Positions 16,269-23,460 are shown, counted from the first letter of the stretch. The stretch: DNA of 26,298 nucleotides from Peptoclostridium sp965368085 (GCA_965368085.1 CBDULP010000027.1:1-26298); one strand, 5' to 3'. The notes: a model not told the origin generated them from the letters alone. Numbers and translations: made by a program.

Positions 16269-16652
16269 TTACTTGTCTTTGGATTTTTTTTCGTTGAGTA
16301 TTTTTTTGAGCTCCTCAATTTCATCGGAAGTCAGGTTTTCCTGCTTGAAAAAGTTTGCGAGCATGAGGTTTAAAGAACCTCCGTAAACCCTTTGTAAAAA
16401 ACTCTTGTTTTCTTCCTGTATGCATTCATCCTCCGAAAAAAGCGGAAAATAGCTGTATGTCCTCTTCTCGACAGAATAGCCTATGACTCCCTTTGTCTTG
16501 AGCCTGTTTATGAGTGTTTTTATTGTCTTGGGCTTCCAGTCAGAGTCGCTTTCCAGAATGCTAATGATTTCATTTGCAGTTATGGGATGTCTTTGCCATA
16601 TTATTTTCATAACTTTCCATTCGCTTGAAGATATGCTTGGAACACTTTTCAT
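16269..16652 (-). CDS. BlaI/MecI-type transcriptional repressor
   Basis: The start is the ATG at 16652, 8 nt after GGAGG (GGAGGTGTTATAT); the longer open frame upstream to 16730 crosses the promoter. The product is 127 residues. The N-terminal winged helix contains SEWKVMKIIWQRHPITANEI (about 10-29) and WKPKTIKTLINRLKTKGVIGY (about 39-59), matching the BlaI/MecI DNA-binding fold. The C-terminal dimerisation helix carries LMLANFFKQENLTSDEIEELKKIL. The Asn100-Phe101 pair falls where BlaI is cut at Asn101-Phe102 when its sensor is activated, so the proteolytic switch seems preserved. It precedes its M56 partner and an NSS transporter in one operon and very likely represses that operon through the dyad at 16692-16705. 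No beta-lactamase gene is in the window. Confidence 0.93.
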   Translation of the reverse strand: MKSVPSISSSEWKVMKIIWQRHPITANEIISILESDSDWKPKTIKTLINRLKTKGVIGYSVEKRTYSYFPLFSEDECIQEENKSFLQRVYGGSLNLMLANFFKQENLTSDEIEELKKILNEKKSKDK

Positions 16653-16689
16653 ATATAACACCTCCATTGTGTCATAATCTTCTATAATC

Positions 16690-16718
16690 ATATTACGACT
16701 GTAATCATGTATTGTCAA
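16690..16718 (-). promoter_or_regulatory. Promoter-operator of the BlaI-M56-NSS operon
   Basis: On the minus strand a perfect TTGACA (16718-16713) is followed after exactly 17 nt by TAATAT (16695-16690). The dyad ATTAC-AGTC-GTAAT (16705-16692) sits in the spacer and overlaps the -10. BlaI/MecI operators are TACA/TGTA-containing dyads of the ATTACA...TGTAAT type at the same promoter position, so this is a convincing autorepression site. Confidence 0.85.
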
Positions 16719-16746
16719 TGAGTCTGCCATGAAGAGGCAATATCCG

Positions 16747-18654
16747 CTAAGATATGGAATACTTCTCCAATTTCTTGTACAGAGTGCTCCTGTCGATTTT
16801 AAGCACTCTTGCAGTTTTGGATATGTTGCCGCCGCAGTTTTGAAGGCACTGAATTATGGCGATTTTTTCCCAGTCTGAAAGTGAGCACATTGTATATTCA
16901 TATTTTTCTCCCGTTTGGACAGGTTTTTTTTCATCGCAGCACAGCCTGTAAAAGTCCATGGGAAGTCTCCCGTTTACAACTATGTTTTCGATCCTGTTTT
17001 CTAGCTCTCTTACATTTCCAGGCCAGTTGTAACTGATCAGGAGTTCATAATCTCCAGGGCTTATGCTTGGCGACTGTATGCCAAGCCTTTGGGATTTCTT
17101 TTCTAGGAAATGGTCTATAAGAAGCTTTATGTCATCCCTTCTTTGGCGAAGTGGCGGCAGGTATACGGGTATTACGCTGAGCCTGTAGTAAAGGTCCTGC
17201 CTGAAGTTTTCTTTTTTTATCTCATCTATTAGATTTTTGTTAGTGGCGGCCATGACCCTAACATCTATGGGGATTCGCCTTGTGCCTCCGACCCTGGTTA
17301 TGCATTTTTCCTGAAGGACCCTGAGAAGGCTTACCTGCATGTCTATGGGCATTTCGCCTATCTCATCGAGGAATATTGTTCCGTTGTTGGCAAGTTCGAA
17401 TTTTCCGGGCATGCCGCCTTTTTTTGATCCTGTAAAAGCTCCGTCCTCATATCCGAAGAGTTCGCTTTCTATAAGATTTTTGGGAATCCCACCGCAGTTT
17501 ATGGCTATGAAAGCCCCGTTTTTCCTGGAACTGCTGTTGTGGATTGACTGGGCAAGGACCTCTTTGCCTGTGCCACTTTCTCCTTGTATAAGCACTGTGG
17601 ACGGTGTGTTGGCTATGGTCTTTGAATAGTCTATTACCTCTTTTATCTGGGGGCTTTTTCCCACAATGTCGTCGAATGTGTAGTAGGCGTTTTTTCCTGA
17701 ATACTTGTTTACAAGTTTATATACATTTTCTATGTCCTTTAGCATCATTACCATTCCGGATATTTTTCCCAAGCTGTTTTTTATTGGATAGGCATTGAGG
17801 TTGAACCTTTTCTTTCTGTTGCCATTTAGGTATACAAATTCTATATTGCTGTATGTGTCATCCTTTTCGATTGAGGAGAATATCTCCTTCCAGTTTCCAA
17901 TGATTCCGTCGGCTTTTTTGCCTATTATTTTATTTTCGCTCAGAGAGAATATCTCAAGGCACTTGTTGTTCGCAGACTGAACATATCCCTTGCTGTCAAT
18001 TGAGAGAATGCCAAAGTCTATTGAATTTACAATGGTGTTGTTGTACTGGTGCATCTGTGAGAGTTCCTCTTTTGAGCGCCTTATCCTCAGTTCATTTTCT
18101 ATGGATTCTACGGCTGCAAATACAAGGCCCAGGGTGTGGGGATGAACAAGGTTGTAAATTCCAGTGAGGTTTAGGCAGCCTATTATAGTGCCTTCGGTAT
18201 CGCGTATGGGCGAGGAGGAGCATGTCCATAAATGATATATGTCTATAAAGTGCTGGTTTTGTGCAAGTTGGAAAGGGCATTTTTCATGAAGCCCTGTTCC
18301 TATGGAATTTGTGCCGCAGCTTTTTTCGCTCATGTCAGTGCCCACGGTCATGCCCATGTCTGTGGCAAGGGCTATTACGTCATCATCTCCTACTATGGAT
18401 AGTATGTATCCGTTTTTGTCAGCTATGTCTATAATGAATCCCGAACCCTTGAAAAACTTGTAGAGCAGTTTCATGAAGGGAAGGGCGATTTTTATGAGAT
18501 CGTCATTTTTGTCAAGAATGTCTTGGAGCTTTTTGCCGGTCAGTATGTTTTGGGGCCTTTCCATGCCCTTGTCTATTCCAAAGATTTTACACCTTTCATG
18601 AGATCTTTCTATTATGGATTTGAAGTCTATACTTGATAAATTATCACGTTTCAT
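16747..18654 (-). CDS. Sigma-54-dependent transcriptional activator (AcoR-like)
   Basis: A 635-residue enhancer-binding protein. The order is GAF-like sensor (about 60-190, with MSEKSCGTNSIGTGL as in AcoR-type regulators), PAS domain (about 205-310), AAA+ sigma-54 interaction domain and C-terminal Fis-type helix-turn-helix (about 605-633, GGNISKTARVLKIDRSTLYKKL). The AAA+ domain has Walker A GESGTGKE (358-365), the sigma-54 loop GAFTGS (405-410; the usual last residue is Ala), Walker B TIFLDEIGEM (426-435) and NWPGNVRELENRI. The start is the ATG at 18654 after AAGGGGTG. It is divergent from an iron alcohol dehydrogenase gene with a sigma-54 promoter and repeated dyads, so it almost certainly activates that gene. 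The GAF or PAS domain would sense an aldehyde, alcohol or redox cue. No clear terminator separates it from the BlaI promoter, so some read-through into that operon is possible. Confidence 0.94.
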   Translation of the reverse strand: MKRDNLSSIDFKSIIERSHERCKIFGIDKGMERPQNILTGKKLQDILDKNDDLIKIALPFMKLLYKFFKGSGFIIDIADKNGYILSIVGDDDVIALATDMGMTVGTDMSEKSCGTNSIGTGLHEKCPFQLAQNQHFIDIYHLWTCSSSPIRDTEGTIIGCLNLTGIYNLVHPHTLGLVFAAVESIENELRIRRSKEELSQMHQYNNTIVNSIDFGILSIDSKGYVQSANNKCLEIFSLSENKIIGKKADGIIGNWKEIFSSIEKDDTYSNIEFVYLNGNRKKRFNLNAYPIKNSLGKISGMVMMLKDIENVYKLVNKYSGKNAYYTFDDIVGKSPQIKEVIDYSKTIANTPSTVLIQGESGTGKEVLAQSIHNSSSRKNGAFIAINCGGIPKNLIESELFGYEDGAFTGSKKGGMPGKFELANNGTIFLDEIGEMPIDMQVSLLRVLQEKCITRVGGTRRIPIDVRVMAATNKNLIDEIKKENFRQDLYYRLSVIPVYLPPLRQRRDDIKLLIDHFLEKKSQRLGIQSPSISPGDYELLISYNWPGNVRELENRIENIVVNGRLPMDFYRLCCDEKKPVQTGEKYEYTMCSLSDWEKIAIIQCLQNCGGNISKTARVLKIDRSTLYKKLEKYSIS

Positions 18655-18688
18655 ATTAGCACCCCTTCGCAAACATATCATAGTAATA

Positions 18689-18717
18689 ATTTAACAATTA
18701 GATGAAGAGATTGTCAA
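18689..18717 (-). promoter_or_regulatory. Sigma-A promoter of the sigma-54 activator gene
   Basis: On the minus strand TTGACA (18717-18712) is followed after 17 nt by TTAAAT (18694-18689). The ATG is at 18654, giving a leader of about 30 nt. The activator would therefore be made constitutively or under weak control. Confidence 0.7.
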
Positions 18718-18898
18718 GAATTTATGAAATAATAAAAAGCAACCGGACTTATAAAAATGCAGGGCATAGAGCGTGGGGAAAGCCGATGTCAAATAGAAGG
18801 AATATTGCAAAAACAATAATTTGAAATTTAAATATTTTAGACTAAATATATTTCAGAACAAATGCATGAATATATATAAATCATAAACAATACCTGGA

Positions 18899-19008
18899 TG
18901 TAGTAAAAACCTACAATATGCAGTAAAAAACCGCAATAAAACCGAGCGTAGCTGTAGTGAAAACCTACACAAGGAAAATAGAAACGCTAGACATAGTGAA
19001 AAAACTAT
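18899..19008 (+). promoter_or_regulatory. Array of activator-binding dyads (sigma-54 UAS)
   Basis: Four related inverted repeats lie upstream of the sigma-54 promoter. Two are perfect TGTAG-N7-CTACA dyads at 18899-18915 (spacer TAAAAAC) and 18953-18969 (spacer TGAAAAC). A diverged copy TGCAG-N7-CCGCA lies at 18919-18935. A weaker CATAG/CTAT version lies at 18992-19008. The A-rich centres are shared. The last copy ends about 11 bp before the -24 element, and the others lie about 52-122 bp upstream of it, as expected for enhancer sites of the divergently encoded activator. Confidence 0.82.
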
Positions 19009-19018
19009 CATTTTATTT

Positions 19019-19035
19019 TTGGCATGAAAATTGCT
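19019..19035 (+). promoter_or_regulatory. Sigma-54 (-24/-12) promoter of the alcohol dehydrogenase gene
   Basis: TTGGCATG-AAAA-TTGCT matches the sigma-54 consensus TTGGCACG-N4-TTGCW, with GG at 19021-19022 and GC at 19033-19034 at the required spacing. Transcription should start near 19046, leaving a leader of about 190 nt. Confidence 0.88.
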
Positions 19036-19149
19036 CAAGTTAAAGATGGGTACAAAATATTTGAAAGGGGGAATAAAAATTCATTTACGGTCAAAAAATA
19101 TTTTATAAAAAAGTTTACTAAATGTAAAACATGGTAAATATATAAAAGA

Positions 19150-19254
19150 ATGACAGATGATGATTATATTGTAATTGTTGCTGTTAGCATATTAAAAAGC
19201 ATAAATAAAAATATACTGAATAGGAGTGGTAGAAATGGGTTTACAATGGTTTAG
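19150..19254 (+). CDS. Possible 34-residue leader peptide overlapping the dehydrogenase start
   Basis: An ATG at 19150 inside the dehydrogenase leader opens 34 codons that end in TAG at 19252-19254, in a different frame, 20 nt inside the dehydrogenase gene. The N-terminus MTDDDYIVIVAVSIL resembles a short acidic-then-hydrophobic membrane peptide. The upstream ribosome binding site (AAAAG) is poor, so it may be chance, but the overlap could couple translation to the dehydrogenase. Confidence 0.2.
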   Translation: MTDDDYIVIVAVSILKSINKNILNRSGRNGFTMV

Positions 19255-20428
19255 AGTGCCAAAGGACGTAGTATTCGGAGAAGGATCATTAGCATATCTT
19301 GAGCAGCTTGAAGGAAAAAGAGCCATGCTTGTAACAGGCGGAAGCTCTATGAAAAAGTTTGGATTCCTGGATGAAGCCAAAGCTCTTTTGGAAAAGGGAG
19401 GAATGGAAGTTGATATAATAGATGGAGTTGAGCCAAACCCGTCTGTTGATACAGTTATTTTAGGCGCTGAAGCGATGAGAAGATTCGAGCCGGACTGGAT
19501 AGTTGCAATAGGTGGAGGATCCGCTCTTGACGCCGCAAAGGTAATGTGGGCGTTTTACGAACATCCGGAGTTGAAATTCGAAGACATAATAGAGCCTGGA
19601 AGCATGCCTAAGCTTAGAAACAAGGCTAGATTCGTCGCTATACCTTCAACAAGCGGAACCGCATCTGAAATAACAGCTTTTTCAGTTATAACAGACACTA
19701 AAAACCATATTAAATATCCTATAGTTTCATATGAAATGACTCCTGACGTTGCGATACTCGATCCGAAACTACCTGCAAAAATGCCTGCCCATATTACTGC
19801 GAATACAGGGATGGACGTTCTTGCGCATGCTCTTGAGGCATATGTTTCAACGAATGCGACAAGCTATACAGACCCTATAGCGCTTAAGGCCATAGACCTT
19901 GTGTTCAAGCAGCTGCCAAAGGTATATGCAAATCCTGACGACATGAAGGCGAGGGATGACATGCACAATGCATCTACTCTTGCGGGAATGGCGTTTACAA
20001 ATGCATCGCTTGGACTTGTTCACAGTCTTGCGCATAAGATAGGCGGAGAGTTCGGCGTTACACATGGACTTGCAAATGCAATACTCATGCCTTATATAGT
20101 TCAGTACAACAAAATGGGAACTGACAGATATACGGATGTTGAAAGGGCTCTTGGAATTGAAGATCTTTCTGAAGCAATAAAAGACCTTAACAAAAAGCTG
20201 GGCATTCCGCTTTCATTCAAGGATGTCGACGAGGTTGAAATATCAGAAGCCAAATTCAATGAAGTGCTTGAGAGAATGTCAAAGAACGCTTTTGAAGATC
20301 CATGTACACTTACAAACCCAAAAGAGAGCTGCCCTGAAGAAGTTGCAGTGATATACAAGGCTGCATTCTATGGAGAAGACATAACTAGAGAGGCCGTAGA
20401 AGGGAAGACATTGGTTACATCAAAATAA
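19235..20428 (+). CDS. Iron-containing alcohol dehydrogenase
   Basis: A 397-residue group III (Fe-type) NAD(P)-dependent alcohol dehydrogenase that interconverts alcohols and aldehydes. The nucleotide-binding loop is GGGSALDAAK (93-102), and SSTSGTASE-like IPSTSGTASEIT lies around 136-147. The metal ligands of the family are all present: Asp194 and His198 (GMDVLAH), His263 (GLVHSLAH) and His277 (GVTHG). The length is typical. The start is the ATG at 19235 after AGGAG; an in-frame GTG at 19226 lies on the Shine-Dalgarno. The gene stands alone, driven by the sigma-54 promoter at 19019-19035 and closed by a terminator. A role in ethanol or short-chain alcohol fermentation is likely; the exact substrate is not readable. 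Confidence 0.95.
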   Translation: MGLQWFRVPKDVVFGEGSLAYLEQLEGKRAMLVTGGSSMKKFGFLDEAKALLEKGGMEVDIIDGVEPNPSVDTVILGAEAMRRFEPDWIVAIGGGSALDAAKVMWAFYEHPELKFEDIIEPGSMPKLRNKARFVAIPSTSGTASEITAFSVITDTKNHIKYPIVSYEMTPDVAILDPKLPAKMPAHITANTGMDVLAHALEAYVSTNATSYTDPIALKAIDLVFKQLPKVYANPDDMKARDDMHNASTLAGMAFTNASLGLVHSLAHKIGGEFGVTHGLANAILMPYIVQYNKMGTDRYTDVERALGIEDLSEAIKDLNKKLGIPLSFKDVDEVEISEAKFNEVLERMSKNAFEDPCTLTNPKESCPEEVAVIYKAAFYGEDITREAVEGKTLVTSK

Positions 20429-20472
20429 TATATATAGAAATTACTGCCGTCAAAAAAATAATGAGCATATAT

Positions 20473-20513
20473 GCCAAAGGATCGCCGCAAGCAGCGGGAC
20501 CCTTTGGCTTTTT
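20473..20513 (+). terminator. Rho-independent terminator after the dehydrogenase
   Basis: GCCAAAGG (20473-20480) pairs with CCTTTGGC (20501-20508), enclosing an inner CCGC/GCGG stem, and five Ts follow. It terminates the dehydrogenase transcript. Confidence 0.9.
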
Positions 20514-20553
20514 GCATTGATGTGTTAATATATAGTAGAAATACATAATATCG

Positions 20554-20603
20554 GAATAATGTTAAGCCTTGTACAGTACATTTTATGAGCCCTGACATTA
20601 TTC
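20554..20603. repeat. Inverted repeat upstream of the membrane-protein genes
   Basis: GAATAATGT (20554-20562) is perfectly complementary to ACATTATTC (20595-20603), and GTAC-A-GTAC (20571-20579) lies between them. It is between the dehydrogenase terminator and the next start codon, so it may be an operator or leader structure. No convincing promoter was identified with it. Confidence 0.45.
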
Positions 20604-20636
20604 TGAATCTACATAAATTGAATTGGAAAAGAGGGC

Positions 20637-21338
20637 TTGAATATTAATAAATACAATATAACGCTGTTGGGTGCCGTATTACTTCTGGCTATGAGTATAG
20701 CGGCAAAGATAAGGGAAAGGGTCGCAAGAGACGATTCAACGCTAATTGCACAAGGCGTAAATAAAATTGAAGCTGCAACTGTAATAGCCTGCTGCTTTTT
20801 TTTGATGGCTGGAATTTTGAATATAAGTGAATTTTGGAGCTCTTATATTCGGTTTACAGACTTTGCGGTGCCAAAGTACATGGAAAGCCCATATGAAGCG
20901 CTTGACATTGACAAGGTAAACATCCTTGAAGAAGAACTCTTAAACGAATCAGAGGAATTTCGGGATGAATTAAGAGAAGTTATGATATATCAAGGGGACC
21001 TGTACAAACTTTACACGGGTGTCATTTATCTCGTGACCTCGATTATACAGGGGCTGACCATATTTGAAAAAGGCGAAATACATGCCGACGGAATAATACG
21101 CGGAAGGAGAAAGTACAAATGGGACGAAATATGTTCTTATGAATGGACTGACATTGCGGGAAAAAAGAATAAGAGAGGGAGGCTAAAGCTCTCGTTTGAC
21201 GTCAAAAACGGCATGATTTCAAGAAAGCTTCTGAGGGAAAATTTCACAAGGCTGTTTTTGTACATGGACAAATCTGATTTTGAAAGAGCAGAGGAGGCTT
21301 TAAAAACGGCACTGGCTGGAGGGGAGAATGAAAACTAA
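20637..21338 (+). CDS. Unknown membrane protein with C-terminal PH-like domain
   Basis: A 233-residue protein I do not recognise by name. It has hydrophobic segments at about 8-24 (ITLLGAVLLLAMSIAAK), 44-64 (AATVIACCFFLMAGILNI) and about 127-143 (LYTGVIYLVTSIIQGLTI), with an acidic stretch between the second and third. Residues about 147-215 read EIHADGIIRGRRKYKWDEI and then GRLKLSF, a pattern of bacterial PH-like domains that follow membrane helices. The start is a TTG at 20637 close to GAGGG, and it is uncertain. The gene overlaps the next by 11 nt, forming an operon of unknown function with it and the esterase. Confidence 0.65.
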   Translation: MNINKYNITLLGAVLLLAMSIAAKIRERVARDDSTLIAQGVNKIEAATVIACCFFLMAGILNISEFWSSYIRFTDFAVPKYMESPYEALDIDKVNILEEELLNESEEFRDELREVMIYQGDLYKLYTGVIYLVTSIIQGLTIFEKGEIHADGIIRGRRKYKWDEICSYEWTDIAGKKNKRGRLKLSFDVKNGMISRKLLRENFTRLFLYMDKSDFERAEEALKTALAGGENEN

Positions 21339-22050
21339 GGACGATATAAAGGGATGGATTTATGCGCTGCTTGTTGTAGCTACGCTGGCAGGACGTCTTT
21401 CGACAAACAGAAGTTCAGTGGTGCTTATGGACAGGCTTTTTAACTCCATGGGGATACCCGCGTGGAGCGCAGGGGAAAGCGGGTTGAATTATTCATCTGT
21501 TTTAGGCTTGGCACTGCTCTTTATATTTGGCAGAAATCTCAAAAGATGCTGGAGAAATAAGTATGGGATTTACAAAATCATAGCTGAAAACATAATCGTC
21601 TTTATAATAGTTTTGGCGATTGCGTTGCCTAAAGCCTATTTTGGGGCGGAAGAGCTTGGAAGGTCTTTTCAAAAGGACGTAAAGGCATTATACTGTGATA
21701 AGGACCAAAGTATGATTACATACGAATTTGACGAAAATAATGATATGGCAAATCTTAAGTGCGTCCTGGTTTTTGAGAACAAGGGAAGTGAAAAGGTCAG
21801 ATTCAATGTGATAATTGACGGGATTGCCCATAAAAAGAGAGCCGATTACGTAATGATTGAGGACGGACGGGCTGAAATAAGTATTATGCCAAAAAACGAA
21901 AGGCATTTAGAGCTTGAATATCCGAAGATCAATGACCCGGGAGATTTTAGCGGGAGTGCATCCAGCAGAGAATTTAGCTTCTATATAGAAAGTTGTGAAA
22001 GCGGTGAAAAGGTATACTTTAATTTAAGCAGATTTTTGCGAAGGGATTGA
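21328..22050 (+). CDS. Unknown membrane protein with extracytoplasmic beta domain
   Basis: A 240-residue protein of no family known to me. The start ATG follows GGAGGGGAGA. It shows membrane segments at about 9-23 (GWIYALLVVATLAG), 50-64 (YSSVLGLALLFIFG) and 86-105 (IIVFIIVLAIALPKAYFGA). About 130 residues of predominantly beta pattern follow (ITYEFDENNDMANLKCVLVF, FNVIIDG, HLELEYPKI, FSFYIES), resembling an Ig-like extracellular domain. It overlaps the upstream membrane protein by 11 nt and the downstream esterase by 4 nt, so the three are probably co-translated and may act together at the envelope. Confidence 0.68.
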   Translation: MKTKDDIKGWIYALLVVATLAGRLSTNRSSVVLMDRLFNSMGIPAWSAGESGLNYSSVLGLALLFIFGRNLKRCWRNKYGIYKIIAENIIVFIIVLAIALPKAYFGAEELGRSFQKDVKALYCDKDQSMITYEFDENNDMANLKCVLVFENKGSEKVRFNVIIDGIAHKKRADYVMIEDGRAEISIMPKNERHLELEYPKINDPGDFSGSASSREFSFYIESCESGEKVYFNLSRFLRRD

Positions 22051-22739
22051 TTGTTTTGCGCAAAAATAAGACAGGCTGCCTTGTAGTCCATGGATTTGGA
22101 GGCGGATATTACGAGATAGAAAGTATAGTTCAATGTATCGAAAAATGCGGGTTCACTGTAAGGTGCGCAAGCCTTGCAGGGCATACGGGAAATAAGAGAG
22201 ACCTCAGGAATGTGGGGTATGCCCAGTGGATAAACTCTGCAGAAACTGAGCTCAAAAAGCTTATGGATGAATGCGAAAGCGTGCACATAGTTGGTTTTTC
22301 AATGGGAGGGCTCATAGGAATAAATCTTGCGATCAAATACAGCGTGGCTTCGCTGACAACAATAAATACCCCGGTATATTATTGGGACATGGGACTAATA
22401 ATAAAGAATATTGCAACCGATATAAAAAGGGGAGAGTATTTGAATATTAAAAGATATGTCAAATCTTCGGGTAAATTTCCGATTACGGCACTTTTGAATT
22501 TCAAGGTGCTGCTTAGAAAGACAAAGAGGATGATACCGTTTGTCAAAACGCCTTTTCTTGTGATTCAAGCCTTAGACGACGACACAGTCAGAAAAACCAG
22601 TTCAAACTACATATACGAAAATATATCATCGGGCATAAAAAGCCTCGAGTATGTCGAGGGCGGGGGGCACCAGGTCCTCCAGAGTGAATACAGGCATGAA
22701 GTGGGAAGGCTTGTTGGAGGATTTTTGAGCAACATGTAG
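22047..22739 (+). CDS. Alpha/beta hydrolase, carboxylesterase/lipase-like
   Basis: A 230-residue serine hydrolase resembling Est30-type carboxylesterases and monoacylglycerol lipases. The oxyanion motif is VVHGFGGG (13-20), the nucleophile Ser85 in GFSMGG (83-88), the acid within ALDDDTV (about Asp177-179) and the catalytic His208 in EGGGHQVL. There is no signal peptide. The first in-frame start is a TTG at 22047 that overlaps the previous stop (TTGA); a second TTG at 22056 is better spaced from AAGGG. This is the third gene of a tightly overlapping set with two membrane proteins, which hints at a lipid-related task, but that is inference. Confidence 0.85.
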   Translation: MIVLRKNKTGCLVVHGFGGGYYEIESIVQCIEKCGFTVRCASLAGHTGNKRDLRNVGYAQWINSAETELKKLMDECESVHIVGFSMGGLIGINLAIKYSVASLTTINTPVYYWDMGLIIKNIATDIKRGEYLNIKRYVKSSGKFPITALLNFKVLLRKTKRMIPFVKTPFLVIQALDDDTVRKTSSNYIYENISSGIKSLEYVEGGGHQVLQSEYRHEVGRLVGGFLSNM

Positions 22740-22826
22740 TACAAAAGCTTATAGATTTGAAGTTGGCGGGATTCTGAAGAGCCTGCTGATTTCATGGAAA
22801 TTGCAATTTGTTTTGGAGGAATTGAC

Positions 22827-23411
22827 ATGGAAAGGCTTAAGAAACAGATAGAATTCATATTTGAAGTGGACAAGCTAAAGAGGATACTCAGACAGTCCAT
22901 ACTTACGGACGGCAAAAAACGGGAAAACGATGCAGAGCACTCGTGGCACATATCTTTGATGGCAATTTTGCTGTCGGAGTATTCAAATGAGGATATAGAC
23001 GTATTAAGGGTTATAAAGATGCTGCTTATACATGACATAGTTGAAATTGACGCAGGGGACACATACTGCTATGATAAAGAAGGCCACAATGACAAGCGGG
23101 AGAGGGAGGAAAAGGCTGCAAAGAGAATTTTTGGAATGCTTCCAAAAGACCAATGCGACGATATGATATCCCTTTGGGAGGAGTTTGAGCTGATGGAAAC
23201 TGCGGAGTCAAAATACGCCGCATCTTTGGACAGGCTTCAGCCCCTTCTTTTGAATTACGCCACAAATGGAAAATCGTGGAGGGATCACGATATAGAATCG
23301 AAGCAGATTCTTGAAAGAAATGCACATATTGAAAATGGCTCAAAGGAGCTTTGGAACTTTGCAAAAAACATGATATATGATTGCATAGAAAAAGGATATC
23401 TTGTAAAATAA
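22827..23411 (+). CDS. HD-domain phosphohydrolase (YfbR-like)
   Basis: A 194-residue soluble protein of the HD_3 type, related to YfbR-type 5'-deoxynucleotidases. Metal-site residues are His38 (DAEHSWH), His69-Asp70 in LLIHDIVEIDAGDTY and Asp135 in AASLDRLQ. Glu73 follows the HD pair as in related enzymes. The start is the ATG at 22827 with GGAGG 7 nt upstream; an in-frame ATG at 22794 has no ribosome binding site. It probably hydrolyses nucleoside monophosphates or similar phosphate esters. It lies 87 nt after the esterase and 49 nt before the SEC-C gene on the same strand. Confidence 0.88.
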   Translation: MERLKKQIEFIFEVDKLKRILRQSILTDGKKRENDAEHSWHISLMAILLSEYSNEDIDVLRVIKMLLIHDIVEIDAGDTYCYDKEGHNDKREREEKAAKRIFGMLPKDQCDDMISLWEEFELMETAESKYAASLDRLQPLLLNYATNGKSWRDHDIESKQILERNAHIENGSKELWNFAKNMIYDCIEKGYLVK

Positions 23412-23460
23412 AAAATTAAATTATAAATTAGCATTTTAGATAGTAAAGGATGGTTTTTAA

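Noticed and set aside
18689..18697. Rex-like half-site TTGTTAAAT on the minus strand at the activator promoter
   Set aside because: The second half does not match TTAACAA; it is explained by the -10 region and AT-rich sequence.
18755..18790. Sequence around GGGCATAGAGCGTGGGG resembling part of a cyclic di-GMP riboswitch
   Set aside because: The paired elements and the conserved adenine-rich core of that class are missing, and no downstream gene fits.
18899..19008. Spaced repeats that might look like a small CRISPR array
   Set aside because: The repeats are only about 17 bp, irregularly spaced, and each is a dyad next to a sigma-54 promoter, so they are activator sites.
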